A stretch of DNA of 64,000 nucleotides from assembly GCF_029946145.1 (NCBI RefSeq), contig NZ_JAQSDY010000022.1, forward strand, positions 101,873 to 165,872, written 5' to 3'. This DNA is from Brevundimonas sp. GTDB lineage: Bacteria; Pseudomonadota; Alphaproteobacteria; Caulobacterales; Caulobacteraceae. Shown one piece after another: positions 1 to 9,526 of the stretch (the first letter of the stretch is position 1; each line of letters opens with the position of its first letter). The position numbers were made by a program, and so were the translations under genes. The notes beneath the pieces are model-generated. The model saw only the letters and a list, made by a program, of their open reading frames with translations. It had not been told where the DNA came from and did no database searches.

Positions 1-120
1 CTGGCCGGCTGGGCTCCGCACGAAAGCCAGCAGAAGCCGCTGCCGCGCGGCTCGGCGAAAATGCGGCTGGCAGATGCGCTGGGGGTCAGGGAGCAGACGG
101 GCGAAGATCAGGACGACTAG
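1..120 (+). CDS. C-terminal tail of a probable SAM-dependent methyltransferase (partial)
   Basis: An open frame runs in from the left edge and stops at TAG 118-120, giving 39 residues. The tail contains WAPHESQQKPL and GSAKMRLADALG. From memory this resembles the C-terminal end of alphaproteobacterial BioC/NDUFAF5-like class I methyltransferases, which lack a Cys-rich region here and end in a similar Lys/Arg-rich segment. No catalytic motif is inside the window, so the assignment rests on this tail alone. Its stop codon overlaps the stop codon of the convergent pilin gene through a shared CTAG. Confidence 0.4.
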   Translation: MAGWAPHESQQKPLPRGSAKMRLADALGVREQTGEDQDD

Positions 121-299
121 CCGCCCATCGCCGCCCGTAGCTTGTCCATGGCCCCGTTGAAGACGCCGCTGCCCGTCGCGCCGAACGCCTGCAGGGCGCC
201 GAGGATGACGAGGAACATCAGGGCCAGGATCATGCCGTATTCGATGGCCGTGGCCCCGTTCTCGTCGCGCGCGAGGCGGGAAAGGAAGCGTCGCAGCAT
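117..299 (-). CDS. Flp/Fap-type class IVb pilin
   Basis: This is a 60-residue prepilin. A short basic leader (residues 1-15, ending DENG) is followed by ATAIEYGMILAL and a hydrophobic helix to about residue 40. The predicted prepilin peptidase site is after Gly15, which places the conserved Glu at +5 of the mature protein, as in Flp pilins. Flp subunits are polymerised by Tad/Cpa machinery in the inner membrane. No cpa or tad gene lies in the window, so this is an orphan pilin copy. It starts 22 bases after the mutT stop on the same strand and may be read through from it. Confidence 0.85.
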   Translation of the reverse strand: MLRRFLSRLARDENGATAIEYGMILALMFLVILGALQAFGATGSGVFNGAMDKLRAAMGG

Positions 300-320
300 C
301 GGCCCCCTCCTTTTCGGCGG

Positions 321-731
321 CTAGAGCAGGTCGCGCAGCCAGGCGACCAGGGGTTCGTCGGCCGGAGGCATGGGCCAGTCCGAAAGCTGGTTCGGTCTCA
401 CCCATTTCAGCGCCGCGTGCTCGCGGTTCTGAACCACCCCCGACCAGCGTCGGCATAGCCACAGTGGCATCAAGAGGTGAAATGAATCGTAAGCGTGGCT
501 GGTAAACACGAACGGGGCCAGGCAGGCCTCGTTCACGTCGATGCCCAGTTCTTCCTTCAGTTCGCGGATCAGCGCCGCCTCGGGCCGTTCGCCGGGCTCG
601 ACCTTGCCGCCGGGGAATTCCCACAGGCCTGCCAGCTGTTTGCCCTCGGGCCGCTGGGCGATCAGCACCCGGCCGTCGGCGTCGATCAGGGCCACGGCGA
701 CGACGAGGATGGTGGGAAGCCCCTCGCTCAC
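321..731 (-). CDS. mutT: MutT-like Nudix hydrolase (8-oxo-dGTP diphosphatase)
   Basis: This is a 136-residue protein using a GTG start that overlaps the argJ stop (GTGA), which suggests translational coupling. The Nudix box spans residues 42-64 (GGKVEPGE, then RELKEELGI) and matches GX5EX7REUXEEXGU completely. Pro-Gly-Gly and Trp37 just before the box match the MutT subgroup, which hydrolyses 8-oxo-dGTP to the monophosphate and prevents A:T to C:G transversions. The frame stays open far upstream, but that part is a shadow of argJ. Other nucleotide substrates cannot be excluded. Confidence 0.88.
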   Translation of the reverse strand: MSEGLPTILVVAVALIDADGRVLIAQRPEGKQLAGLWEFPGGKVEPGERPEAALIRELKEELGIDVNEACLAPFVFTSHAYDSFHLLMPLWLCRRWSGVVQNREHAALKWVRPNQLSDWPMPPADEPLVAWLRDLL

Positions 732-2128
732 GAGCGATAATCGCCGTTGATCTCGACGTAGCGTTTGGTCAGGTCGCAGGTCCAGACGGTGGCCGAGGCG
801 CGGCCCGAGCCGACGTCGACGGTGATGTCGATCTCGGCGTTCTTCATATAGGCGCTCATCTTCGCCTCGTCGTAGGTCGGCGACGGAGCGCCGTCGACGG
901 CGGCGACATGGGGGCCGAAGCGGATGGCCAGACGGTCGCGGTCGACCGGCTCCTCGGTCTTGCCGACGGCCATGACGACCCGGCCCCAGTTGGCGTCCTC
1001 GCCGGCGAGGGCGGTCTTGACCAGGGGGCTGTCGGCGATCGACTTGGCCAGTTTGCGGGCCGAGGCGGGCGAGGCCGCGCCCTCCACCGTGACGCGGACG
1101 AATTTGGTCGCGCCCTCGCCGTCGCGGACCAGCTGGTGGGCGAGGTTCAGCATGACCTTGTCCAGCGCGGCCGAGAATTCCTTCAGCCTCCGGTCGCCGA
1201 CCCGGCCGATGCGCGGCGCTCCGCTCGCGCCCGTGGCGAACAGCAGGCAGGTGTCGTTGGTCGAGGTGTCGCCGTCGACGGTGACGCTGTTGAAGGTGGT
1301 GCGAACGTGCAGGCCCAGCAGGGCGCGCAGCACCGGCGGAGCGATGGCCGCGTCGGTGACGATGAAGCCCAGCATGGTGGCCATGTCGGGGGCGATCATC
1401 CCCGAGCCCTTGGCGATGCCGGCGATGCGGACCGTGTGGCCCTCGATTCTGCACTCGGCGTATGCGCCCTTGGGGAAGGTGTCGGTGGTCATGATGCCCT
1501 GACCCGCGCGCGCCCATTGCTCGGTCGGGTGAGTGTCCGCATCAAGGGCCGTCTCGATGTCGTTCAGACGGGCGGTGATCTTGCGGTCGTCCAGCACCAC
1601 CCCGATCACCCCGGTCGAGGCCAGCATCACGTCGCGCTGGCGGCAGCCGAAGCGTTTGGCCAGTTCGGAGGCGGTGCGCCGGGCGGCGTCGGCCCCGGCC
1701 TTTCCGGTGAAGGCATTGGCGCAGCCGGCGTTGACGACCAGGCCGCGGACGTCGGCGCCGCCCCCGGTTCCGTCCAGCTGCCGCTTGCACCAGTCGACCG
1801 GCGCCGAGCCGATCTTGTGCCGGGTGAAGACGCCGGCGCAGGTGGTCCCGCGGGCGAAACGGAACACCACCAGGTCGTCACGCTCGTGCTTGTAGAAGCC
1901 GGCGCGGGCGGTGGCGATCTCGACCCCGCCGATGGGCGGAATGGTCGGGAAGGGCACGGCCAGCGGCGATATTTCGAGACCGGGCTTGCCGGGCGCGGCG
2001 GGCGCCGCCGGTTTCGGCGTCGAGGTGGTGGCGCGTTTCAGGGCCGTGGCCAGCGGATCCAGGGCCTTTTCCAGCGCCTGTTCGAACTTCTGGCCGGTCG
2101 AGGCGCGGCCCTCGGGCGGGCGGTTCAC
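728..2128 (-). CDS. argJ: Bifunctional ornithine acetyltransferase / N-acetylglutamate synthase ArgJ
   Basis: ArgJ transfers the acetyl group from N-acetylornithine to glutamate, and in bifunctional forms also uses acetyl-CoA, recycling the acetyl group in arginine synthesis. The autocleavage motif KGSGMIAPDMATML is present; the nucleophile that becomes the N-terminus of the beta subunit should be Thr251. The protein has 466 residues, longer than the usual roughly 400. The extra part is an Ala/Pro/Lys-rich N-terminus of about 50 residues before the core, which begins near ISPLAVPFP. The far start is favoured because its ATG overlaps the stop of the isomerase gene (ATGA). The order is PPIase-argJ-mutT, all overlapping by 4 bases. 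Confidence 0.95.
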   Translation of the reverse strand: MNRPPEGRASTGQKFEQALEKALDPLATALKRATTSTPKPAAPAAPGKPGLEISPLAVPFPTIPPIGGVEIATARAGFYKHERDDLVVFRFARGTTCAGVFTRHKIGSAPVDWCKRQLDGTGGGADVRGLVVNAGCANAFTGKAGADAARRTASELAKRFGCRQRDVMLASTGVIGVVLDDRKITARLNDIETALDADTHPTEQWARAGQGIMTTDTFPKGAYAECRIEGHTVRIAGIAKGSGMIAPDMATMLGFIVTDAAIAPPVLRALLGLHVRTTFNSVTVDGDTSTNDTCLLFATGASGAPRIGRVGDRRLKEFSAALDKVMLNLAHQLVRDGEGATKFVRVTVEGAASPASARKLAKSIADSPLVKTALAGEDANWGRVVMAVGKTEEPVDRDRLAIRFGPHVAAVDGAPSPTYDEAKMSAYMKNAEIDITVDVGSGRASATVWTCDLTKRYVEINGDYRS

Positions 2129-3090
2129 GACTTTTTCGCCGCGACGGGAGCGGCGGCGGCGGGAGTCGGAGCGGCCGGGGCCGGCGTGGCGGCCGACGAC
2201 CGCGGGGCCGAGGCCGGTTCCTGCGAGCCGGCGGCGTCGCCCTCGAGCAGGATGTCCACCTTCGCCTTGCCGCGCAGCTGTTCCAGCAGTTGGCGCACGC
2301 CCTCATAGGTCAGATAGCGCACGATCTGCGGCCGGGCCTGCTCCAGGGTCGGCGGCGTTTCGCGGCGACGGTCCTCGACCCGCAGCACGGCCCAGCCGCC
2401 CTCGGTCTGGAACGGGCCGACGGTCGAGCCGGCGGGCTTGTCGCGCAGGGCGTTGGCGTAGGCTTCGGGCATGACGTCCAGCGTCCGGTAGCCCAGGTCT
2501 CCGCCGGAATAGCGGGTGGCGTCGTCGATCGAGCTTTCGGCGGCCACGGCCTCGAAGGCCGCGCCCTGCGCCAGTATGCCGATGACCGCGTCGGCCTCGG
2601 GCCGGGTTCGCGACAGGATCAGGCGCACGCGGATCTCCTCAGAGGTCTGCGCCAGCCGGACCTGCTCCTGATAGATGGTCTCGACCGCGCGGTCCGAAAT
2701 CGTGCCGTTGACGACGGTTTCGACCAGCATGTCGCCCAGGATGCGTTCGCGGGTCGCCTCGAGCCGGCGCTGGGCCAGGGCCGAGTTGTCCAGACCGCGG
2801 CGGTCGGCCTCGGCGGCCAGCAGCTTCTGGTCGATGACCTCGTCCAGCACGCGGCGGAACAGGTCCGAGGTGACGTCCAGCGGCTCGCCCTCTCCCACCA
2901 GACCTTGAGCCACCGCCTCGCGCTTGACGTCGGAGGCCCAGATGGTCTGATCCTGGACCTTCGCCACGGCCCGGTCGCCCGGCTCGGGCGGACGGTCGGA
3001 GCCGGCGCCCCGGCCGCAGGACGCCACGCCCAGCGAAAGCGCCAGACAGGCGGCGATCAGGACCGGTGCGAAGGGGGTGGAAAGCCTCAT
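2125..3090 (-). CDS. Lipoprotein peptidyl-prolyl cis-trans isomerase (parvulin/SurA type)
   Basis: This is a 321-residue protein with a lipoprotein signal peptide: hydrophobic residues 10-24 and lipobox GVASC, with Cys about 25. A SurA-like N-terminal helical region (residues about 40-140) is followed by a parvulin/PpiC domain (about 150-245, with GGDLGYR and VGPFQTEGGWAVLRV). The C-terminus is a low-complexity Ala/Pro tail ending in KKS. It is expected to help fold outer-membrane proteins in the periplasm. It is divergent from secA across 240 bases, which fits a shared role in protein export, and it is the first gene of the argJ-mutT unit. Confidence 0.88.
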   Translation of the reverse strand: MRLSTPFAPVLIAACLALSLGVASCGRGAGSDRPPEPGDRAVAKVQDQTIWASDVKREAVAQGLVGEGEPLDVTSDLFRRVLDEVIDQKLLAAEADRRGLDNSALAQRRLEATRERILGDMLVETVVNGTISDRAVETIYQEQVRLAQTSEEIRVRLILSRTRPEADAVIGILAQGAAFEAVAAESSIDDATRYSGGDLGYRTLDVMPEAYANALRDKPAGSTVGPFQTEGGWAVLRVEDRRRETPPTLEQARPQIVRYLTYEGVRQLLEQLRGKAKVDILLEGDAAGSQEPASAPRSSAATPAPAAPTPAAAAPVAAKKS

Positions 3091-3330
3091 CGGGGGCGCG
3101 CTCCGTCACGGGGCGGGAGAGGCCCTCGCGTTGACAGGGATAAGGTCGGTGCTTAAGTCCCGCCTGCGCCCAAGTCGAGGGGTTTTCGAACGTTCGCGCG
3201 GCCCTCGCGCGCGCCTGTGTAGCAGGGCGCCGGGCCGACGACGCCGGGAACCTCCGGGCGAAGTCGCCGCCGCTCCTTCGAGACCTTCCAGTACCAGAGC
3301 CCCTGTCGCTCGCCCGCCTTCGGATCATCC

Positions 3331-6225
3331 ATGCTCGGCATCGCCAAGAAGATTTTCGGCTCCTCCAACGACCGCAAGGTCAAGGACTTCATGGGCCGGG
3401 TCCAGAAGATCAACGCGCTGGAGGACAAGTTCGCCGCCCTGTCGGACGACGAGCTGCGGATGATGACAGACGCCTTCCGCGATCGGCTGGCGGCGGGCGA
3501 GACCCTCGACAAGATCATGAACGAGGCCTTCGCGGTCGCCCGCGAGGCGTCCAAGCGGGTCCTCGGCCAGCGTCAGTACGACGTCCAGCTGGCCGGCGGC
3601 ATGATCCTGCACGACGGCGGCATCGCCGAGATGCGCACCGGCGAGGGCAAGACCCTGGTCGCCGTGGCGGCCGTGTATCTGAACGCCCTGTCCGGCAAGG
3701 GCGTGCACGTCATCACCGTCAACGACTATCTGGCGCGGCGCGACGCCGAATGGATGGGACGCGTCTACCGCTTCCTCGGCATGGAGGTCGGCGTCATCGT
3801 CAACGGCCTGTCGTCGGGCCAGCGCCAGGCGGCCTATGCGGCCGACATCACCTACGGCACCAACAACGAATTCGGCTTCGACTATCTGCGCGACAACCTG
3901 GTCTATGACCGCAAGGAGATGGTGCAACGGCCGCACCATTTCGCCATCGTCGACGAGGTCGACTCCATCCTGATCGACGAGGCGCGCACGCCGCTGATCA
4001 TCTCAGGCCCGACCGAGGACCGGTCGGACCTGTATCTGATCGTCGACGGCATCATCAAGGAACTGATCCAGGACAAGACCACCTTCGACCTCGACGAGAA
4101 GCAGCGTCAGGCGCTGCTGACCGAGGAGGGTTCCGAGAAGATCGAACAGATCATGGAGGAGCGCGAGCTGTTCGCGCCCGACACCACGGGTCTGTACGAC
4201 GCCGCCAACATCACCCTGGTGCACCACATCAACCAGGCCCTGCGCGCCAACACCCTGTATCAAAAGGACAAGGACTACATCATCAAGGCCGGCGAGGTCA
4301 TGCTGATCGATGAGTTCACGGGCCGGATGATGACCGGGCGCCGCCTGTCCGAAGGCCTGCACCAAGCCATCGAGGCCAAGGAGGGCGTGAAGATCATGCC
4401 TGAAAACCAGACCCTGGCCTCGGTCACGATCCAGAACTATTTCCGCCTCTACGAGAAGCTGTCCGGCATGACCGGCACGGCGGCGACCGAGGCGCAGGAG
4501 TTCCTCGACATCTACAAGATGGACGTGCTGGAGGTGCCGACCAACCGGCCCGTCAAACGCATCGACCACGATGACGAGATCTTCCGCACCGAGGCCGAGA
4601 AGAACCTGGCCATCGCCGCCCTGATCGCCGAATGCCACGTCAAGGGTCAGCCGATCCTGGTCGGCACCGTCTCGATCGAGAAGTCCGAGACCCTGTCCGA
4701 GCTGCTGAAGACCCACGAGTACGAGGTCACGCTCAAGACGCTGAAGCCGCAGCACGCCCATCTGATGGAAATGGTGGTCAGCGAGGACGAGAAGGTCCGC
4801 CGCGAGGCCAAGAAGGCCTACGCCGCCCTCAAGGACGAGGACTTCGACATCGAGGTCAAGCGCGGCAAGGGCATTCCGCACAGCGTGCTGAACGCCCGCC
4901 AGCACGAGCAGGAAGCCTATATCGTCGCCGACGCCGGCCTGCCGGGCGTGGTGACCATCGCCACCAACATGGCCGGCCGCGGCACCGACATCCAGCTTGG
5001 CGGCAACCTGGAAATGCGGCTGCAGAAGTGGCGCCAGGAAAACCGCAACATGGCGGTCGAGATCACGCCGGAGATGGAGGCCGCGGAAGAGGCCCGTCTG
5101 AAGGCCGATATCGCCGTGCAGAAGCAGAAGTCGCTGGCCGCCGGCGGTCTGTTCGTGCTCGGCACCGAGCGCCACGAAAGCCGCCGTATCGACAATCAGC
5201 TGCGCGGCCGGACCGGCCGTCAGGGCGACCCGGGCACGTCGAAATTCTTCCTGTCCTGCGAGGACGACCTGCTGCGCATCTTCGCCGGCGACCGTCTGGA
5301 CGCCATCATGCGCAGCTTCGGCGTGGCCGAGGGCGAGGCCATCTCGCACCCATGGCTGAACCGCGCCGTCGAGACCGCCCAGAAGCGGGTCGAGACCCGC
5401 AACTACGACATCCGCAAGAACCTGCTGAAGTACGACGACGTCGTGAACGACCAGCGCAAGGCCGTGTTCGAGCAGCGTCAGGAGTTCATGGACTCCGAGG
5501 ACCTGTCCGAACTGGTCGGCGAATTCCGCAACGACGTGATCTCGGACCTGATCGAAAAGCATATGCCGCCCAAGGCCTATGCCGAGCAGTGGGACATGGA
5601 CGGGCTGGACGAGAAGATCCGTTCGACCCTGGGTCTGGAGCTGCCGCTGCACGACTGGGCGGCCGAGGAGGGCGTCTCCAACGAGGAGATCGAAGAGCGG
5701 GTCGTGGCCGCGGCGGACGCACGCGCCGCCGAGCGGATGGAGCAGATCGGCGCCGACCAGACGCGCGGCCTGGAGAAGCAGTTCCTGCTGCAGATGATCG
5801 ACATGCAGTGGCGCGAGCACCTGGTCCACCTGGACCACCTGCGCGGCGTCATCGGCCTGCGCGGCTACGGCCAGCGCGATCCGCTGAACGAGTACAAGAC
5901 CGAGGCCTTCAACCTGTTCGAGACGCTGCTGTACGAGCTGCGCCACAACGTCACCCGCTGGCTGATGACGGTCGAATTCCGCTTCGAACAGCCGGCCCCG
6001 ATGGAGATGCCCGAGTTCCAGGAAATCCACCTGAACCCCGGCACCGGCGAGAACGAGATGTCCAACCCGCTGGCCCAGAACCCGGAAGGCCAGCTGACCG
6101 GCGACGACCGCGCCCGTCTGCCGGTCGATCTGCTGGCGGCCGGCTGGGAACGCACGCCCCGCAATTCGAACTGCCCCTGCGGCTCGGGCCGCAAGTTCAA
6201 ACACTGCCACGGCAGTCTGATTTAA
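3331..6225 (+). CDS. secA: Preprotein translocase ATPase SecA
   Basis: The protein has 964 residues, slightly longer than the E. coli protein. It shows Walker A (RTGEGKT, about residue 103), the [19 protein letters not shown] helicase block, [10 protein letters not shown], the [13 protein letters not shown] and [12 protein letters not shown] motifs, and the C-terminal zinc-binding signature [12 protein letters not shown] that contacts SecB and the ribosome. SecA drives post-translational export of unfolded proteins through SecYEG. The 240-base gap upstream separates it from the divergent isomerase and must hold its promoter. No recognisable secM-type arrest peptide was seen there. A 767-residue antisense frame across this gene is a codon-bias shadow. 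Confidence 0.99.
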   Translation: MLGIAKKIFGSSNDRKVKDFMGRVQKINALEDKFAALSDDELRMMTDAFRDRLAAGETLDKIMNEAFAVAREASKRVLGQRQYDVQLAGGMILHDGGIAEMRTGEGKTLVAVAAVYLNALSGKGVHVITVNDYLARRDAEWMGRVYRFLGMEVGVIVNGLSSGQRQAAYAADITYGTNNEFGFDYLRDNLVYDRKEMVQRPHHFAIVDEVDSILIDEARTPLIISGPTEDRSDLYLIVDGIIKELIQDKTTFDLDEKQRQALLTEEGSEKIEQIMEERELFAPDTTGLYDAANITLVHHINQALRANTLYQKDKDYIIKAGEVMLIDEFTGRMMTGRRLSEGLHQAIEAKEGVKIMPENQTLASVTIQNYFRLYEKLSGMTGTAATEAQEFLDIYKMDVLEVPTNRPVKRIDHDDEIFRTEAEKNLAIAALIAECHVKGQPILVGTVSIEKSETLSELLKTHEYEVTLKTLKPQHAHLMEMVVSEDEKVRREAKKAYAALKDEDFDIEVKRGKGIPHSVLNARQHEQEAYIVADAGLPGVVTIATNMAGRGTDIQLGGNLEMRLQKWRQENRNMAVEITPEMEAAEEARLKADIAVQKQKSLAAGGLFVLGTERHESRRIDNQLRGRTGRQGDPGTSKFFLSCEDDLLRIFAGDRLDAIMRSFGVAEGEAISHPWLNRAVETAQKRVETRNYDIRKNLLKYDDVVNDQRKAVFEQRQEFMDSEDLSELVGEFRNDVISDLIEKHMPPKAYAEQWDMDGLDEKIRSTLGLELPLHDWAAEEGVSNEEIEERVVAAADARAAERMEQIGADQTRGLEKQFLLQMIDMQWREHLVHLDHLRGVIGLRGYGQRDPLNEYKTEAFNLFETLLYELRHNVTRWLMTVEFRFEQPAPMEMPEFQEIHLNPGTGENEMSNPLAQNPEGQLTGDDRARLPVDLLAAGWERTPRNSNCPCGSGRKFKHCHGSLI

Positions 6226-6295
6226 GGGCGCTGCTTGAGCGCGGGGGAGGGGGCCGCTAACCACGGTCTTTGCTGAACCCGCGCCGGAGCTTCCC

Positions 6296-7474
6296 ATGAG
6301 CCGCAAGGACCTGTTCTCCCGCGCGCTGTCGCTGGACCCGGAGCGGCTGCATTTCGCGGCGCACAGCCATCATCTGTGGCCCGACGCCAGCTTCGACGGA
6401 CAGGTGCAGGCCTGGGTCGAGGCCAACCGGTTCGCCGACCGGAAATGGGACCTGATCTTCGGCGAGGTCGTTCCACGGGCCCAGGCCGAGGTCGCGCGCG
6501 AGCTGAACCTGCCCGATCCGAACACGGTGGTTTTCGCGCCCAACACCCACGACCTGCTGCTGCGCGTCTTCTCCGGCGTGGCGCACAAGCCCGTCCGCAT
6601 CCTGTCGACCGACGGCGAGTTCCACTCGTTCCGGCGTCAGGGCGAGCGTTGGGAAGAGGCGGGCGAGGCCCTGATCACCCGCGTGCCGCTGGAGCCGTTC
6701 GACACCTTCGAGGATCGGTTCGTGGCGGCGGCCCAAGCTGGTCAAGACGTGGGCGGCGGTTTCGATCTGATCATCGTCAGTCAGGTCTTCTTTCGCACCG
6801 GACAGGTGTTCGGCGGCGTCGCCGACCTGGCCGCGCTGGCGGACCCGGCGGGGCCGTGGGTGATCATCGACGGCTATCACGGCTTCATGGCCACGCCGAC
6901 CGACCTGGCTGCGGTCGCGGATCGGGTCTTCTATCTGGCGGGCGGATACAAATACGCCATGGCGGGCGAAGGGGTCTGTTTCCTGCACGCGCCGGGCGGC
7001 TACTGCCCGCGGCCGGTGATCACGGGCTGGTTCGCCGAGTTCGGGGATCTGGCGGGGCCGCCGGGCGGGGTGCAGTACCGCGGCGACGCCGGCCGGTTCT
7101 GGGGCGCCACCTTCGACGTGACGCCGCTGTACCGGTTCAACGCCGTGCGGGAGATGCTGGACGGGGCGGGGCTGGGCACGGCCGATGTCGCCGCCCATGC
7201 GCGGGGGTTGATGCAGCGGTTCCAGGGTGCGGTCGCTGACGGCGAGACGGGCAGGCTGGGCGAGGCCGAACTGATCAATCCGGTGACGGACGATGGAGCC
7301 CGCGCGCGGTTCCTGGCCTTCCGGCACGACAAGGCCGCGGGATGGAAGGGCCGGCTGCTGGACGCGGGCGTGGTCACCGACGTGCGCGACGACGTCATCC
7401 GGTTCGGCTTCGGCCTGTACCAGGACGCGGCCGACGTGGAGCGGCTGATCGCGGTCTGCAAGCGGGTGCTCTAG
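6296..7474 (+). CDS. PLP-dependent class V aminotransferase, kynureninase-like
   Basis: This is a 392-residue fold-type I PLP enzyme. It opens with a kynureninase-like AAHSHHLWPDA segment. The PLP-binding Asp is in IIDGYHG (about residue 192), and the Schiff-base lysine should be in GGYKYAMAGEG (about residue 220). The region after it (GWFAEFGDL) also resembles kynureninase. True kynureninase carries additional substrate residues that I cannot verify, and no other kynurenine-pathway gene is nearby, so the substrate is left open. It lies 70 bases after secA on the same strand. Confidence 0.8.
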   Translation: MSRKDLFSRALSLDPERLHFAAHSHHLWPDASFDGQVQAWVEANRFADRKWDLIFGEVVPRAQAEVARELNLPDPNTVVFAPNTHDLLLRVFSGVAHKPVRILSTDGEFHSFRRQGERWEEAGEALITRVPLEPFDTFEDRFVAAAQAGQDVGGGFDLIIVSQVFFRTGQVFGGVADLAALADPAGPWVIIDGYHGFMATPTDLAAVADRVFYLAGGYKYAMAGEGVCFLHAPGGYCPRPVITGWFAEFGDLAGPPGGVQYRGDAGRFWGATFDVTPLYRFNAVREMLDGAGLGTADVAAHARGLMQRFQGAVADGETGRLGEAELINPVTDDGARARFLAFRHDKAAGWKGRLLDAGVVTDVRDDVIRFGFGLYQDAADVERLIAVCKRVL

Positions 7475-7487
7475 GTCGAAATACATA

Positions 7488-7518
7488 CCGTGCATCCTCG
7501 CCTTCGCGGGACGCACGG
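7488..7518. terminator. Imperfect hairpin between convergent genes
   Basis: CCGTGC and GCACGG flank an inner near-palindrome (TCCTCGC / GCGGGA), giving a bulged stem-loop between the convergent PLP enzyme and membrane-protein genes. There is no clear T-run, so a terminator role is a guess from position. Confidence 0.3.
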
Positions 7519-7552
7519 ATTTATGGGCCGGGTTCCCCACTCGGAGGCCGGA

Positions 7553-8434
7553 TCAGAAGAAGGTGGTGTCTTCCGTCTGCTTCGCCTCGGGCGCCTTGCG
7601 TGGAGCGGGCGGGGTCGCGGGACGCGGAGCGATCGGAGCGGTTCCCGGCGCCGGAGCCGGCGAAACGCCGTCCACGGCGGGCGGCGTCGCCGGGACGTTC
7701 GGCCAGGGCAGGCTCTCGGGACTGCCGTCGCCCGGGTATGTGGAGGGCGCGGCCTGATCGCCGGGAGCGACCCCCGGGGTCTCGATCCGGTCCGGCGCGT
7801 CGAGGTCGTCGCGGATGAAGGTCCACGACCGGGAGTCCGAGCAGGCGCAGGCCTTCATGAAACCCTCGCGGTCGCGCCAGATGATCAGCGGATAACGGGT
7901 CTGCAGGCCTTCCTGATTCAGCTTCTCGGCCAGGCTGGCGACGAAGCTGCGTCCGGCCTCGACCACCGCGCCGCGCGCCAGATTGCCGTCGGCGGCGGGA
8001 ATGCCCGCGGCCGTCCAGTTGCGCACCGGGGTCGCGGTCCAGCGCTGGTACAGGGTCCAGTCCCGCGTCAGCCACAGCTCGGCCACGCTGGCGCGCTCGG
8101 CGGCGGTGGATTGCGCCAGCCCCTCGCGGTCCGGCCGGGCGAACAGGATGATCCGGGCCTCGACGCCCGCGGCGCGGAGTTTGGGGACCTCCTCCATCTC
8201 GTAGCGTTGCATGGCGGCGGAGTCGCGGTAGCCGATGATGTAGAGGGGCTCGCCGCCGCCGCCGGCCGAAACCCACGAGGACTCGTCCAGCAGCCGCTGG
8301 ATCGAGGCCTGATTGCGCTGCACCGTCACCGGCTGGAAGCGGGCGTAGAAATGCTGATAGGCCCAGAAACCGCCGATCGCGATCACGAGGCCGATGACGG
8401 CCGCCAGGGCTGACCAGACGAAAAATCGACGCAT
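7553..8434 (-). CDS. Membrane-anchored protein of unknown function with Pro-rich tail
   Basis: This is a 293-residue protein starting at ATG 8432-8434 (MRRFFVW). The start 16 codons upstream would put a non-hydrophobic extension before the anchor and is less likely. One N-terminal transmembrane segment (residues 3-27) is followed by a soluble domain (about 30-215) containing YIIGYRD, IILFARP, a Trp-rich stretch (LWLTRDWTLYQRW), IIWRDREGF and a CACSDS cysteine pair. The last 80 residues are Pro/Ala-rich. The central part reads like a thioredoxin-fold or thiol-linked domain, but I do not recognise a named family. It is probably periplasmic. Similar proteins seem typical of Caulobacterales. Confidence 0.7.
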   Translation of the reverse strand: MRRFFVWSALAAVIGLVIAIGGFWAYQHFYARFQPVTVQRNQASIQRLLDESSWVSAGGGGEPLYIIGYRDSAAMQRYEMEEVPKLRAAGVEARIILFARPDREGLAQSTAAERASVAELWLTRDWTLYQRWTATPVRNWTAAGIPAADGNLARGAVVEAGRSFVASLAEKLNQEGLQTRYPLIIWRDREGFMKACACSDSRSWTFIRDDLDAPDRIETPGVAPGDQAAPSTYPGDGSPESLPWPNVPATPPAVDGVSPAPAPGTAPIAPRPATPPAPRKAPEAKQTEDTTFF

Positions 8435-8603
8435 GCGGGGGAGCGCTCCAGCTTCACTGTCCGAACAGATAACGCTTACCATCGAATTACGTCGCTTTCG
8501 AACAGGATACGCGCCTGACGCGTCCGCGCCGGCCGGTCGGCGCTTGCAGCGGCCCGCGCCCTCGGTTCCTGTTCTCGCCGGTCCCGGTCCGGAGAAGCAG
8601 GCG

Positions 8604-8668
8604 ATGGGTGTTCAATTGAGGGGGTTGAAGATGCTGGCGCGCGCCCTGGTAATGGCGGCGGTCCCGCC
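8604..8668 (+). other. Orphaned signal-peptide reading frame upstream of a hydrolase
   Basis: From ATG 8604 (GGAG ribosome site at 8591-8594) the frame encodes MGVQLRGLKMLARALVMAAV and then a Pro codon, a good Sec signal peptide lacking only its cleavage site. The adjacent hydrolase frame begins MAQNSVEV. One extra base between 8663 and 8668 would join the two as ...AAVPAMA-QNSVEV, with a textbook AMA cleavage site. It is therefore described as the leader of the next gene, out of frame by one base. Confidence 0.6.
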
Positions 8669-9502
8669 ATGGCCCAGAACTCCGTCGAGGTGGCTCCCGG
8701 TGTCATGCTGAACGTCGTCGAGGCCGGCGAGGAGACGGCGGCCCCGGCCCTGGTTCTTGTTCCGGGATGGAGCATGGGCAGCGAAGTCTGGCGGACGCAG
8801 ATCGACCATTTCGCCCGCGATCGCCGGGTCATCGCCATCGATCCGCGGTCCCAGGGGGATTCCACCAAGACCGGCTACGGGAACACGCCGGAGGTCCGGG
8901 CGCGCGACCTGCACGCCCTGCTCACCGCCAAGGGCGTGCGCCGGCCGGTGCTGGTGGGCTGGTCGCAGGGGGTTCAGGACATCGCGGCCTATGTGACCCT
9001 GTACGGGACCGACCATCTGGCGGGGCTGGTGCTGGTCGATTCCGCGCTGGCGGGCGGTGCGCGCTCCATGACGCCCGAGAACGCCGAGGCCAACACCGTC
9101 ACCTTCGTTCGGATGGCGATCTATCAGGAATATCAGGCCGAATACGTGCAGGGCTTCCTGGAGGCGATCATCACGCAGCCCCAGCCGCAGGACCGGCTGG
9201 ACCGGCTGGCGGCGGACGCCATGAAGATTCCGCCGGCGATCGGCGTGGCGATCATGATCGCCGACCTGTTCGGCGAAGACCTCAGGCCGGCGGCGGACCT
9301 GATACGCCGCCCGACCCTGATCATCGCCTCGGACAGTTCGCCCGAACTGGCCCGGCAGCGGGAACTGGCCGAGCGGATTCCGGGCGCGCGCTTCGAGGTT
9401 CTGGCCGACGCCGGACACGCGGTGTTCGTCGATCAGCCCGAGCGGTTCAACGCCCTGCTGACCGAATTTCTCGCCTCCCTGCCGGCCGAACCGGAGGCCT
9501 GA
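8669..9502 (+). CDS. Alpha/beta hydrolase, probably secreted in the ancestral form
   Basis: This is a 277-residue alpha/beta hydrolase. It has an oxyanion-type PGWSMGS loop (residues about 32-38), IDPRSQGDS, the nucleophile elbow GWSQG (Ser about 98), an acid near IIASDSSPE and the catalytic His in ADAGHAVFVDQP (about 250). The lid is predicted between about 130 and 195. The architecture matches non-heme haloperoxidase-like or esterase-type hydrolases; the substrate is unknown. The only in-frame start is ATG 8669, but the preceding frame holds a signal peptide (see the 8604-8668 entry), so as sequenced the protein would be cytoplasmic or untranslated. It is convergent with mmsA. Confidence 0.85.
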   Translation: MAQNSVEVAPGVMLNVVEAGEETAAPALVLVPGWSMGSEVWRTQIDHFARDRRVIAIDPRSQGDSTKTGYGNTPEVRARDLHALLTAKGVRRPVLVGWSQGVQDIAAYVTLYGTDHLAGLVLVDSALAGGARSMTPENAEANTVTFVRMAIYQEYQAEYVQGFLEAIITQPQPQDRLDRLAADAMKIPPAIGVAIMIADLFGEDLRPAADLIRRPTLIIASDSSPELARQRELAERIPGARFEVLADAGHAVFVDQPERFNALLTEFLASLPAEPEA

Positions 9503-9510
9503 GCCTCCGG
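9491..9510. terminator. Perfect hairpin over the hydrolase stop codon
   Basis: CCGGAGGC-CTGA-GCCTCCGG forms a perfect 8-bp stem whose loop contains the stop codon of the hydrolase. The convergent mmsA stops 17 bases further on. There is no T-tract, so termination is inferred from position only. Confidence 0.3.
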
Positions 9511-9526
9511 CCGCCGTGCGGGCGCG

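Noticed and set aside
4003..6306. 767-residue open frame antisense to secA
   Set aside because: High-GC codon bias leaves antisense frames open; composition is Leu/Gly/Val/Gln-rich without domains, and secA is certain on the other strand.
6296..7474. Naming the PLP enzyme as kynureninase
   Set aside because: The fold and PLP motifs fit, but substrate residues cannot be verified and no pathway partner is present.
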